Assembly (NCBI GenBank): GCA_010030605.1
Contig: RHCK01000106.1
Coordinates: forward strand, 1-6,120
Direction of reading: 5' to 3'
DNA length: 6,120 nucleotides
Origin: Acidimicrobiia bacterium
Lineage (GTDB): Bacteria > Actinomycetota > Acidimicrobiia > Acidimicrobiales > Ilumatobacteraceae
Shown here: piece by piece, positions 1-6,120 of the stretch
Position numbering within the stretch: the stretch's first letter is position 1
How the letters are laid out: each line of letters starts with the position of its first letter
Program-made: the position numbers and the translations under genes
Notes under the pieces: generated by a model
The model's input: the letters and a program-made list of their open reading frames with translations, nothing else
Database searches by the model: none
What the model was told of the DNA's origin: nothing

Positions 1-30
1 TATTCGCCGAGCACCCATTAGTTTGACTCC

Positions 31-1245
31 ATGGCCACTCCCGTCTCCGAGCTCGATCTTCCGACGGTCACGTTCGACTTCGCCGATGCCGAAGAACATC
101 GTCAGGCACTGAAGCAACTCTCTCGAGAGTCATGGATCGCCAAGGGCGTGTTCGCCTATCCGATCTTTTCGTACGAAGACTGCGTGGCGATCTTGCGCGA
201 CAAGCGTTGGCACAGCGCGGCCGCCCTGGCGGCTTCGGCGTTCGGCGTCAATGATCCTCGCCTCGAGGAACGTCGCCGCGAGTCCATTCTTTCGGCCGAG
301 GGTGACGTTCACACGCGCCTGCGTCGTCTCGTCGCTCCGTCGTTCTCTCCTCGATCCGCCGACCGGCTGCGTCCGTTCATGCGCGACGTGATGAATTCCT
401 TGCTCGACCCCGTGACGCCCCGCGGCCGGTGCGACTTGGCCAGCGACGTGTGCGACCCGTACCCGATTCCGATCATCTGCGAACTGCTGGGCGCCCCGAA
501 GGAGGACTGGCAACTGTTCAGTCGTTTGGCCGAGCAAGTGTTGAACATTTTCAACGTGACCGACACGGATCAATTGACCGAAGTCTTCGCCGCCCAGGAT
601 GAACTGGAGGCGTACACCCTCGATCTCATCGCCGATCGACGCAACAAGCCCGCCGACGATCTGATCACCAGCCTCATCGCCGCCGAGGAAGCCGGCGACA
701 AACTGAGCGAGATCGAATTGGTGATGATGGTGCAAGCCGTCATCGTCGGAGGCACCGACACCACCCGCAATCAACTCGGCTGTTCCGTCGCTCTGTTCGC
801 CGAGCATCCTGATCAGTGGAAGTTGTTGGCCGAACAACCCGATCTGGCACCCAAGGCCGTCGAGGAGACCATGCGCTACTTCGGCGCCGTGCGCGCCACC
901 GGTCGCTTCGCCAGCGAGGACATCGAATACAAGGGAATCCTTTTCCCGAAGGGCACATTGGTGACCCCGGCTCTGGCGATGGCGAACCTCGACCAATCGG
1001 TCTTCGCCAATCCCGACACGTTCGACATCACCCGCGAACCCGCGGGACAACCGCAAATGACCTTCGGGTCGGGCATTCACTATTGCCTCGGGGCGGCGTT
1101 GGCGCGGGCCGAGCAACAAGAGGCACTGCCATTGATGGCTCGGCGGATGAAGAATCTGCGCATCGACGGAGAGGTCACGTGGAAGCCGTCCACGGTGGCC
1201 ATCTTCGGACCAGAAAAGCTTCCGATCACCTTCGATCCATCCTGA
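31..1245 (+). CDS. Cytochrome P450, soluble bacterial type
   Basis: This 404-residue protein is a complete class I-type bacterial P450, a cytoplasmic heme monooxygenase that normally takes electrons from a ferredoxin and its reductase. Visible motifs, in order, are: the C-helix H94-T-R-L-R98, whose His and Arg contact heme propionates; the I-helix oxygen-activating segment G240-G-T-D243-T244; the K-helix ExxR (E279-T-M-R282); a meander segment with FDITR at 331-335; and the heme loop F345-G-S-G-I-H-Y-C352-L-G, with C352 as the thiolate ligand. Length is usual for soluble P450s and there is no membrane anchor. The start is bounded by an in-frame TAG at 19-21, and this ATG is the first start after it; no Shine-Dalgarno sequence is visible. 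No redox partner is encoded in the window. The family call is firm. The CYP subfamily and substrate are unknown. The F420 oxidoreductase next door hints at lipid, steroid or xenobiotic oxidation, which is inference. Confidence 0.96.
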   Translation: MATPVSELDLPTVTFDFADAEEHRQALKQLSRESWIAKGVFAYPIFSYEDCVAILRDKRWHSAAALAASAFGVNDPRLEERRRESILSAEGDVHTRLRRLVAPSFSPRSADRLRPFMRDVMNSLLDPVTPRGRCDLASDVCDPYPIPIICELLGAPKEDWQLFSRLAEQVLNIFNVTDTDQLTEVFAAQDELEAYTLDLIADRRNKPADDLITSLIAAEEAGDKLSEIELVMMVQAVIVGGTDTTRNQLGCSVALFAEHPDQWKLLAEQPDLAPKAVEETMRYFGAVRATGRFASEDIEYKGILFPKGTLVTPALAMANLDQSVFANPDTFDITREPAGQPQMTFGSGIHYCLGAALARAEQQEALPLMARRMKNLRIDGEVTWKPSTVAIFGPEKLPITFDPS

Positions 1246-1253
1246 TCACCTGC

Positions 1254-1269
1254 CGCGCCTGATGGCGCG
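1254..1269 (+). other. Short GC hairpin between P450 and F420 oxidoreductase
   Basis: CGCGCC (1254-1259) and GGCGCG (1264-1269) are perfect inverted repeats around a TGAT loop, giving a six-base-pair all-GC stem. No T-tract follows, so it is not a standard intrinsic terminator. The alternative start ATG at 1262 would have A and T in the loop and G in the stem, which argues against its use. Confidence 0.45.
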
Positions 1270-1318
1270 CGTCGAGAGTTCACCATCTAGCGTTCGGCGC
1301 ATGGCAGCGAACAAGACG

Positions 1319-2353
1319 ATGAAATTGGGTTACAACACCGGCTACTGGTCGGCCGGTCCTCCGGCAGGCGCGCTGGAAGCGGTGAAAGAAGCCGACCGAC
1401 TGGGTTTCGATTCCATCTGGACCGCCGAGGCCTACGGAAGTGATGCGCTCACTCCATTGGCATGGTGGGGAGCCAACACCACCAACGTTCGACTGGGCAC
1501 GGCCATCATGCAAATGAGTGCCCGCACCCCAACCGCGGCCGCGATGGCCGCCATCACCCTCGATCATTTGTCGAACGGTCGATTCATTCTGGGTCTCGGA
1601 GCGAGCGGACCGCAGGTGGTCGAAGGTTGGTATGGCCAGGCGTACGGAAAGCCGTTGGCTCGCACGCGCGAGTACATCGACATCGTTCGCCAAGTGTTGG
1701 CCCGCGAGAAGCCGGTCGAGAAGCACGGCGCGTTTTACGACCTGCCGTACACGGGGGCCGACGGCGCCGGTCTCGGCAAAGCGTTGAAGCCCACGGTGCA
1801 TCCGTTGCGTCGCGACATTCCCATCTTTCTCGCGGCCGAAGGCCCGAAGAACGTGGCCCTGTCCGCCGAGATCTGCGATGGATGGTTGCCGCTCTTCTTC
1901 GCACCCAAGGAAGACGCCTTCTATCGCCAATGTCTGAACGACGGCTTCACCAAGTCGGGCGAGGCCGGCAAGGCCAACCGTTTCGAAGTGGCATCGACCG
2001 TGATGATGATTCCCGGCGACGACGCCGAGAAGTGCGCCGACATGGTTCGCCCGTTCCTCGCGTTGTACGCCGGAGGCATGGGAGCCAAGGGTGCGAATTT
2101 CCATTTCGAGGTCTTCGCGCGCATGGGCTACGAGGACGTGGCCACCAAGGTTCAAGAGTTCTACCTGCAGGGCAAGAAGGCCGAAGCCGCCGCCGCCATT
2201 CCGTTGAAGATGGTCGAGGACGTGGCGCTCGTTGGACCGCCCGCCAAGATCAAGGATGAGTTGGCGATGTGGAAGGAAACGTGCATCACCACCTTCCTTG
2301 TGAGTGGACCGGCGCAGGTGTTGCCGTTCTACGCCGACTTGATCAACGGTTGA
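1319..2353 (+). CDS. LLM-class F420-dependent oxidoreductase, Rv3520c-like
   Basis: This luciferase-like (bacterial luciferase/F420 oxidoreductase superfamily) TIM-barrel enzyme probably uses reduced or oxidised coenzyme F420 for hydride transfer. From the ATG at 1319 it has 344 residues. It opens with MKLGYNTGYWSAGPP, followed by a TAEAYGSDALTPLAWWG segment, the LGLGASGPQVVEGWYG loop (residues 91-106) and AAEGPKNVALSAEICDGWLP (172-191). I recognise these as typical of the family named after Mycobacterium tuberculosis Rv3520c. The same frame extends upstream to ATGs at 1301 and 1262, giving 350 or 363 residues. None of the three has a convincing ribosome binding site. I prefer 1319 because family members usually begin at MKLG and because the 1262 ATG sits in the loop of a GC hairpin. 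The gene follows the P450 by 73 bases (16 from the 1262 start) and is nearly fused to the amidase. Family is confident; substrate is unknown. Confidence 0.92.
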   Translation: MKLGYNTGYWSAGPPAGALEAVKEADRLGFDSIWTAEAYGSDALTPLAWWGANTTNVRLGTAIMQMSARTPTAAAMAAITLDHLSNGRFILGLGASGPQVVEGWYGQAYGKPLARTREYIDIVRQVLAREKPVEKHGAFYDLPYTGADGAGLGKALKPTVHPLRRDIPIFLAAEGPKNVALSAEICDGWLPLFFAPKEDAFYRQCLNDGFTKSGEAGKANRFEVASTVMMIPGDDAEKCADMVRPFLALYAGGMGAKGANFHFEVFARMGYEDVATKVQEFYLQGKKAEAAAAIPLKMVEDVALVGPPAKIKDELAMWKETCITTFLVSGPAQVLPFYADLING

Positions 2354-2357
2354 TATG
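2351..2357 (+). promoter_or_regulatory. Translational coupling junction TGATATG
   Basis: The stop of the F420 oxidoreductase (TGA, 2351-2353) is separated by one T from the ATG of the amidase (2355-2357). No Shine-Dalgarno sequence is visible just upstream, so the amidase is probably translated by termination-reinitiation from the preceding gene. This supports co-transcription. Confidence 0.6.
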
Positions 2358-3722
2358 AACCCACGGACGACCGTCGCCGATCAACGCGCCCTCTTGGATC
2401 GCGGTGACGCGTCGGCGGTCGATCTCGTGGAGTCGTGCCTGCGTCGAATCGACGAGGTGCAACCGGAACTGAATTGCTTCGTCTCGGTATGGGCCGAGGA
2501 AGCTTTGGAACGCGCGCGAACGATCGACGTGTCGCGTGGTGGCCTAGCCGGAATTCCCATCGCCATCAAGGACACCTCATCGTGGGAGGGACACCTCTCC
2601 ACGTCGGGCTCGATCACGATGCGCGACAACATCGCTCGTCACACCGACGCCGTGGTGCAGTCACTCTTGGATGCCGGCGCGATCATCGTCGCAAGCACCA
2701 ACACACCCGAGTTCGCCCATGCGGGAATCACCGACAATCGACTGTGGGGAGTCACGCGCAATCCTCATGATCCGACGCGAACTCCCGGCGGTTCGAGCGG
2801 GGGTTCGGCTGTGGCCGTGGCCAGCGGTTGCGTGGCGTTGGCCGAGGGCAGCGACATGGGTGGGTCGGTGCGAATTCCTGCCGCGTGGTGCGGGATCGTT
2901 GGTTTGAAGCCGTCTCTCGGTCGTCTTCCCATGACCGCACTGCCCGGACTGTTCGATTTGTTGTCGCATCACGGACCACTCGCGCGCACCGTGGATGATG
3001 CGTGGGAATTCTTGTTGGCGACCCAAGGACCGTCCCTCGCGGATCCGTATTCCGTTCACGCACCCCTGACCCGTCGGGAGCCGCCGATTCGCGGCATGAA
3101 GGCCGCCGTGTCGATCGACCTCGGCTGCTGGGCGGTCGACTCCACGATCGCCGCCGTGGTCGAAAACGCCACCGACGGATTGCGTTCGGCCGGAATGGCG
3201 GTCGAGAATTTCGACCCGCGCTTCACCGCCCGAGACAACGCGCTGTGGTTGGAGCTTTGGGGCATCTTCATGGCCGGCTATTACGGCGACGTCGTCGATC
3301 GACATGCGGACCAGATGGATTCCGACGTCGTGTGGCTGATCGAACTCGGCCGCGGTTTCAGCGCAGCGGATGCCAAGCGCATGGAGATCGAACGGACATC
3401 GTTCTGGAAACGCGCGACCGCGGCCCTGCACGACCATGACGTGATCATCTGCCCGACCATGTCGCAACCTCCCGGACCGGCCGACAAAGAAACCAACCGT
3501 GTTCGCCAGCAAGTACACCACGATTCGCTCGTGCACAACGAGGACATGACGTCGGTGTGGAACCTTGCCTCGCCACTGCCGATCGTCTCGGTTCCGTGTG
3601 GTCGATTCACGTCCGGACCAAACGCGGGACTGCCGATCGGATTGCAAATCGTCGGGCGTCCCGGTCGCGAGGACGTGGTGCTGGCTGTTGCTCGAGCAGT
3701 GGAGTCGATGAACGCCGCGTGA
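2355..3722 (+). CDS. Amidase signature family hydrolase
   Basis: This 455-residue protein belongs to the amidase signature family, which hydrolyses amide bonds with a Ser-cisSer-Lys triad. The triad can be placed by motif and spacing: K72 in IAIKD, S147 in GGSSGGS (145-151) and nucleophile S171 in GSDMGGSVRIP (165-175). The Lys-Ser-Ser spacings (75 and 24) equal those of mammalian FAAH (142/217/241). The C-terminal half carries the usual PxxSVPCG and GLPIGLQIVGRPGRED segments. There is no signal peptide, so it should be cytoplasmic. It resembles GatA in fold, but no gatB or gatC is nearby, so a stand-alone amidase is more likely than an amidotransferase subunit. The start codon follows the upstream stop by one base. 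With a P450 and an F420 enzyme upstream, it may hydrolyse an amide in the same pathway; that is inference, and the substrate is unknown. Confidence 0.95.
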   Translation: MNPRTTVADQRALLDRGDASAVDLVESCLRRIDEVQPELNCFVSVWAEEALERARTIDVSRGGLAGIPIAIKDTSSWEGHLSTSGSITMRDNIARHTDAVVQSLLDAGAIIVASTNTPEFAHAGITDNRLWGVTRNPHDPTRTPGGSSGGSAVAVASGCVALAEGSDMGGSVRIPAAWCGIVGLKPSLGRLPMTALPGLFDLLSHHGPLARTVDDAWEFLLATQGPSLADPYSVHAPLTRREPPIRGMKAAVSIDLGCWAVDSTIAAVVENATDGLRSAGMAVENFDPRFTARDNALWLELWGIFMAGYYGDVVDRHADQMDSDVVWLIELGRGFSAADAKRMEIERTSFWKRATAALHDHDVIICPTMSQPPGPADKETNRVRQQVHHDSLVHNEDMTSVWNLASPLPIVSVPCGRFTSGPNAGLPIGLQIVGRPGREDVVLAVARAVESMNAA

Positions 3723-3787
3723 ACGAGAGTCCTATTTCGAACTGATCTTGATCAAACGTCGCGAAATTCTTGACCGTCGTCTCGTTC
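3721..3787. other. Nested inverted repeats after the amidase gene, possible terminator or operator
   Basis: Three dyads share nearly the same centre. The outer pair is GAACGAGA (3721-3728) and TCTCGTTC (3780-3787). The middle pair is ATTTCG (3734-3739) and CGAAAT (3762-3767). The inner dyad is the palindrome TTGATCAA (3748-3755). They could form one long imperfect stem with internal loops. It begins within the amidase stop codon and is followed by pyrimidine-rich TTCC rather than a run of T. It may end the metabolic operon or act as a regulator site for the exoprotein gene; neither role is shown. This is the main content of the 119-base spacer 3723-3841, where I find no convincing -35/-10 pair. 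Confidence 0.35.
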
Positions 3788-3831
3788 TTCCTGAGACCTC
3801 GTCGCAACTAATGTCCAAGAAAACTTTCGCT

Positions 3832-3836
3832 GGGAG
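3832..3836 (+). promoter_or_regulatory. Ribosome binding site for the exoprotein gene
   Basis: GGGAG lies five bases before the GTG at 3842 and decides that non-ATG start. It is the only clear Shine-Dalgarno sequence before any of the four genes. Confidence 0.65.
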
Positions 3837-3841
3837 ACACC

Positions 3842-3922
3842 GTGAAAATCAAAAAACTCTTGACCCTCCTTCCCGTCATTTTCTTCGTCGGCTCCAGTCT
3901 CGCGTCGACGAGAGTTAATGCC
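3842..3922 (+). other. Sec signal peptide coding segment
   Basis: The first 27 residues have a basic n-region (KIKK), a hydrophobic core (LLTLLPVIFFVGSSL) and a polar c-region ending in V25-N-A27, a good signal peptidase I site before E28. A second possible cleavage is after A21 (SLA). No lipobox cysteine is present, so this is not a lipoprotein signal. Confidence 0.8.
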
Positions 3923-6120
3923 GAAGGGGCCGTCGATACCAGCTGGGGCACGAGCGGTGTTTTGTGCACCAACTCTGGAACTTCCTCGGGCTTCACACGT
4001 GATGCGGTCAAGCTCTCGGATGGTTCGATCATTTCGGTCGGATATGGATTCATAACCACATCGTTCAACATCATCGTGACCAAAACTCTCCCCAATGGGA
4101 CCCCGGATTCCACTTTTGGAACGAACGGCACGGTCGGACTCGAGAGTTTGTCCTCTCTGTTCACGTCCACCTACGCCAACAACGTGGCCGTTCAATCAGA
4201 TGGGAAAATTGTCGTTGCGGGGGCCGGCACCTCCGCTTCTCAGCAGGACGTGCTCGTGATTCGACTGACGGCCAGCGGCAGTCTGGACCCGACATTTAGT
4301 GGCGACGGGATCGTTACCGTTGCTCCCTCCTCGAATGACGACAATGCCCACGGGGTGGTCGTCCTACCCGATGGGGACATCGTGATCGCGGGTAGCACCT
4401 ATCAAGGGGCACCTTCGATGGGTGATCTGTTCATGGCACGAATCAATGCTGACGGAACTTTTGATGCCACATTCGATGGCGATGGGATTCTCATACGGGA
4501 CCTGTTCGGATACTCCACTGAGGATTTCTACGACTTGATTCGTCGCGACGATGGGACCCTGCTCGTCGGTGGTACGAGTGGCGGCAACCCCGTCGTGGTG
4601 GCCGTGTCGCCAACCGGCTCACTCGACACCTCGTTCAATGGCGACGGTATCGCCAGGGTGACTACGCTCGGGGGGTATCTCAAATCGATCACCTTGGATG
4701 CCGATGGGAAGATCGCTTTCGGTGGGACCGGCCCGGCTCTGAGTTTCACAATCAATACCACGATGGTCGGACGATTGACTTCACAGGGAAACCTGGACAC
4801 GACGTTCAACGGCACGGGATACAACATCTTCGTCACATCCGACAGCGCAGTCATCGAAGACGTCGTGGTGCAATCCGACGGGAAAATAGGTGCAGTTGGC
4901 CGAGCACATCAGACCTCCGACCCCACCCGTACGGATGTCGTGGCCGCACGATTCACTACTTCAGGAATTCTGGATTCGTCGTTTACCGGCGCCAGTACGA
5001 CCGGCTACGCGGTCTTTGGGAACCCCTCGCGCGATGACGATGGTTTCGCCTTGATAGTCGGCACCGATGGTTCATTTCTTGTCGCCGCAACCTATTGGCC
5101 CACGACGACTTGGTGCATGTCGATCGTGAAACTGTCGACTTCACTCGCACCCACGTCATGGACAGACCAATCCTTGCCGTCCGGAACCTTGAATGTGGCG
5201 TATTCCGACTCGGTCGCAAGCAACCTTGGATCGGCTGCCACCTATTCTCTCACCTCCGGCTCTCTTCCAACCGGTGTCGCGCTGTCGAGCAATGGCGCGA
5301 TGGCGGGAACACCAACGCAGAGCGGGTCCTTCCCGATAACAATCACCGCAACCACCGGGTCGGGGACTTTGAATCTTTCGACGAGTTTGGTGATCAACCA
5401 AGCACCGATCGCCACCGACTCGACGGTCACCTCGACTGGCACGGTCGGAACACTCTTCGGCGATGGCGTGGCAGCGTCCGGGTACCCGGCAGTCACCTAC
5501 ACGTTGACATCGGGAGCGCTACCTAACGGAATCACGTTGAATTCCAGTACCGGAGCGATCACCGGAACTCCGACGGTGGGAGGAGTCTTCACCTACGCGA
5601 TCTCGGCGTCGAACGGAGTTGGTAGCTCGATTTCCTTCGGATCGAAAACTCTCACTATCAGTGGTCCCCCGGTGTGGAACGACATAGTGCTGGCGAACGC
5701 CACCGTGGGCGTTCCCTATAGCGATTCGGTCGCCGCAAGCGGTTACCCAACACCGTCGTTCAGCGTGATCTCGGGAACCACCCCTCCTGGACTCAACTTG
5801 AATTCGAATGGAACCTTCAGTGGAACTGCGTTGACCGAGGGGACTTACACGTTCGTCGTCCAAGCATCGAATGCACTCGGATCGCCGATTACGTCGTCGT
5901 TCTCCGTCACCGTGTCCGCGAACGACACCTTCACGACGGTGACTCCGGCGCGCGTGGCCGACACCCGTGACAACACCGGTGGTGTCGGCACCACCAAAAT
6001 CGGCAACGGCGCCGAAGGCGGAACACCACTGCAGTTCCACGTCCTCGGCACCGGCAGTGTCCCGTCGAGCGGAGTCGCCGCCGTGTCACTGAACGTCACC
6101 GCCGTCGACGCCCAAGTCGG
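3842..6120 (+). CDS. Secreted delta-60 repeat / Ig-like modular protein, 3' end outside window
   Basis: The frame is open from a GTG at 3842 to the window end: 759 codons and no stop, so the protein is C-terminally incomplete. An in-frame TAA at 3809-3811 bounds the start, and GGGAG at 3832-3836 supports it. Modules in order: signal peptide (1-27); seven repeats of about 54-60 residues with the delta-60 pattern LDxTFxGDGxV...QxDGKIxxxG...RLxxxG (30-434), probably a seven-bladed beta-propeller; three He_PIG-like Ig domains (about 441-518, 519-608 and 609-692), each with a LPxGxxLxxxxGxxxGTP-like core; and the start of a 'FTTVTPARVADTRDN' module (from 697). It should be exported and face the cell exterior. 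No membrane anchor or sorting signal is visible in this part. Only two cysteines occur, C42 and C425. Residue use is Ser/Thr/Gly-rich, typical of adhesive or surface exoproteins. The exact role is unknown; adhesion or carbohydrate binding is a guess. Confidence 0.9.
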   Translation, partial: MKIKKLLTLLPVIFFVGSSLASTRVNAEGAVDTSWGTSGVLCTNSGTSSGFTRDAVKLSDGSIISVGYGFITTSFNIIVTKTLPNGTPDSTFGTNGTVGLESLSSLFTSTYANNVAVQSDGKIVVAGAGTSASQQDVLVIRLTASGSLDPTFSGDGIVTVAPSSNDDNAHGVVVLPDGDIVIAGSTYQGAPSMGDLFMARINADGTFDATFDGDGILIRDLFGYSTEDFYDLIRRDDGTLLVGGTSGGNPVVVAVSPTGSLDTSFNGDGIARVTTLGGYLKSITLDADGKIAFGGTGPALSFTINTTMVGRLTSQGNLDTTFNGTGYNIFVTSDSAVIEDVVVQSDGKIGAVGRAHQTSDPTRTDVVAARFTTSGILDSSFTGASTTGYAVFGNPSRDDDGFALIVGTDGSFLVAATYWPTTTWCMSIVKLSTSLAPTSWTDQSLPSGTLNVAYSDSVASNLGSAATYSLTSGSLPTGVALSSNGAMAGTPTQSGSFPITITATTGSGTLNLSTSLVINQAPIATDSTVTSTGTVGTLFGDGVAASGYPAVTYTLTSGALPNGITLNSSTGAITGTPTVGGVFTYAISASNGVGSSISFGSKTLTISGPPVWNDIVLANATVGVPYSDSVAASGYPTPSFSVISGTTPPGLNLNSNGTFSGTALTEGTYTFVVQASNALGSPITSSFSVTVSANDTFTTVTPARVADTRDNTGGVGTTKIGNGAEGGTPLQFHVLGTGSVPSSGVAAVSLNVTAVDAQV
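3929..5143 (+). repeat. Seven tandem delta-60 repeats (protein-level)
   Basis: Seven degenerate units lie end to end: 3929-4099, 4100-4279, 4280-4456, 4457-4618, 4619-4789, 4790-4966 and 4967-5143 (57, 60, 59, 54, 57, 59 and 59 residues). Each begins with a LDxTF or FDATF-type turn, usually followed by NGDG, SGDG or FGTNG. A DGKI/DGDI/DGTL hairpin sits near the middle, and each ends in a strand such as VLVIRLTASG. The first unit (VDTSWGTSG) and the last are the most divergent, as expected for edge blades. The count of seven fits one closed seven-bladed propeller, which is structural inference. Confidence 0.8.
5162..5917 (+). repeat. Three putative Ig-like (He_PIG-type) domains
   Basis: Residues 441-518, 519-608 and 609-692 are three related all-beta modules. 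Each has a VAYSDSVAS / GDGVAASGYP / VPYSDSVAASGYP strand, then a TSGSLPTGVAL / TSGALPNGITL / TPPGLNL motif. A small-Gly turn leading to GTP or GTA comes next, then a final strand such as FPITITATT, FTYAISASN or TFVVQASN. This layout matches the putative Ig domain often found in tandem in bacterial surface proteins. Boundaries are approximate. Confidence 0.75.
5930..6120 (+). other. Start of 'PARVADTR' C-terminal exoprotein module, cut by window edge
   Basis: Residues 697-759 begin FTTVTPARVADTRDNTGG, then KIGNGAEGGTPLQFHVLGTG, then PSSGVAAVSLNVTAVDA. I recall this pattern (xPARxxDTR ... VGxG ... LxVxGxGxVPxxGVxAVxLNVT) as a recurrent, poorly characterised module in secreted proteins of Acidimicrobiia and other Actinobacteria. 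It would be expected to continue past the window, possibly in several copies. Function is unknown. Confidence 0.6.

Noticed and set aside
130..1119. Long minus-strand open frame of 329 codons opposite the P450
   Set aside because: It lies fully antisense to a P450 with all its motifs, shows no recognisable domain, and is explained by high-GC codon bias.
2661..3647. Long minus-strand open frame of 328 codons opposite the amidase
   Set aside because: It is antisense to an intact amidase, rich in Arg, His and Gly in a shadow-like pattern, and has no recognisable motif. The frame at 1280-2155 opposite the F420 enzyme is rejected for the same reasons.
2355..3722. GatA subunit of the tRNA amidotransferase
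   Set aside because: The fold is shared, but there is no gatB or gatC nearby, and the gene is coupled to an F420 oxidoreductase instead.
3770..3814. Promoter from TTGACC (3770-3775) and TAATGT (3809-3814)
   Set aside because: The spacing of 33 bases is far too long for a sigma-70 type promoter, and neither box has a better partner at 16-18 bases.
3811..3918. Small plus-strand open frame MSKKTFAGRH..., 35 codons, overlapping the exoprotein start
   Set aside because: No ribosome binding site is visible, it overlaps the well-supported GTG frame out of register, and its composition is unremarkable. A leader peptide cannot be excluded but is unsupported.
4280..4640. DGDG/NGDG turns as calcium-binding loops
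   Set aside because: These match the normal turn of the delta-60 repeat and lack the full DxDxDG spacing of a calcium site.
5095..5526. Plus-strand open frame of 143 codons inside the exoprotein region
   Set aside because: It is out of frame with the repeat-bearing protein, whose domains continue unbroken through this stretch.

Overview
The window looks like a fragment of a high-GC actinobacterial chromosome, most likely from the Acidimicrobiia (Ilumatobacter-like). Two things suggest this. One is a coenzyme F420-type luciferase-like oxidoreductase, a cofactor system widespread in Actinobacteria. The other is a secreted protein ending, at the window edge, in a 'TPARVADTRDN...GVAAVSLNVT' module that I recall as common in Ilumatobacter-type exoproteins. 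The taxonomic call is inference from protein style; no rRNA or other marker is present.

Positions 31-3722 hold three closely spaced plus-strand genes: a soluble cytochrome P450 (31-1245), an LLM-class F420-dependent oxidoreductase of the Rv3520c type (about 1319-2353) and an amidase-signature hydrolase (2355-3722). The last two are separated by one base (TGA-T-ATG), so they are probably translationally coupled. All three look intact, with the expected catalytic motifs. Together they read as a small catabolic or modifying operon: P450 hydroxylation, F420-linked redox chemistry and amide hydrolysis. The substrate cannot be read from the sequence, and the P450's redox partners are not in the window.

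Positions 3723-3841 are a noncoding spacer. It contains nested, nearly concentric inverted repeats starting at the amidase stop codon, then a GGGAG ribosome binding site.

From 3842 to the end runs one open, unfinished gene starting with GTG. It encodes a secreted modular protein: signal peptide, seven delta-60 repeats (probably one beta-propeller), three putative Ig-like domains of the He_PIG kind, and the start of the 'PARVADTR' module. The visible part has 759 residues and no stop. Its only two cysteines lie in the first and last propeller repeats, which suggests a disulfide closing the ring. This gene is functionally unrelated to the metabolic genes upstream.

I found no tRNA, rRNA, CRISPR array, insertion sequence or phage gene. 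I see no clearly undescribed system. The most unusual object is the modular exoprotein.
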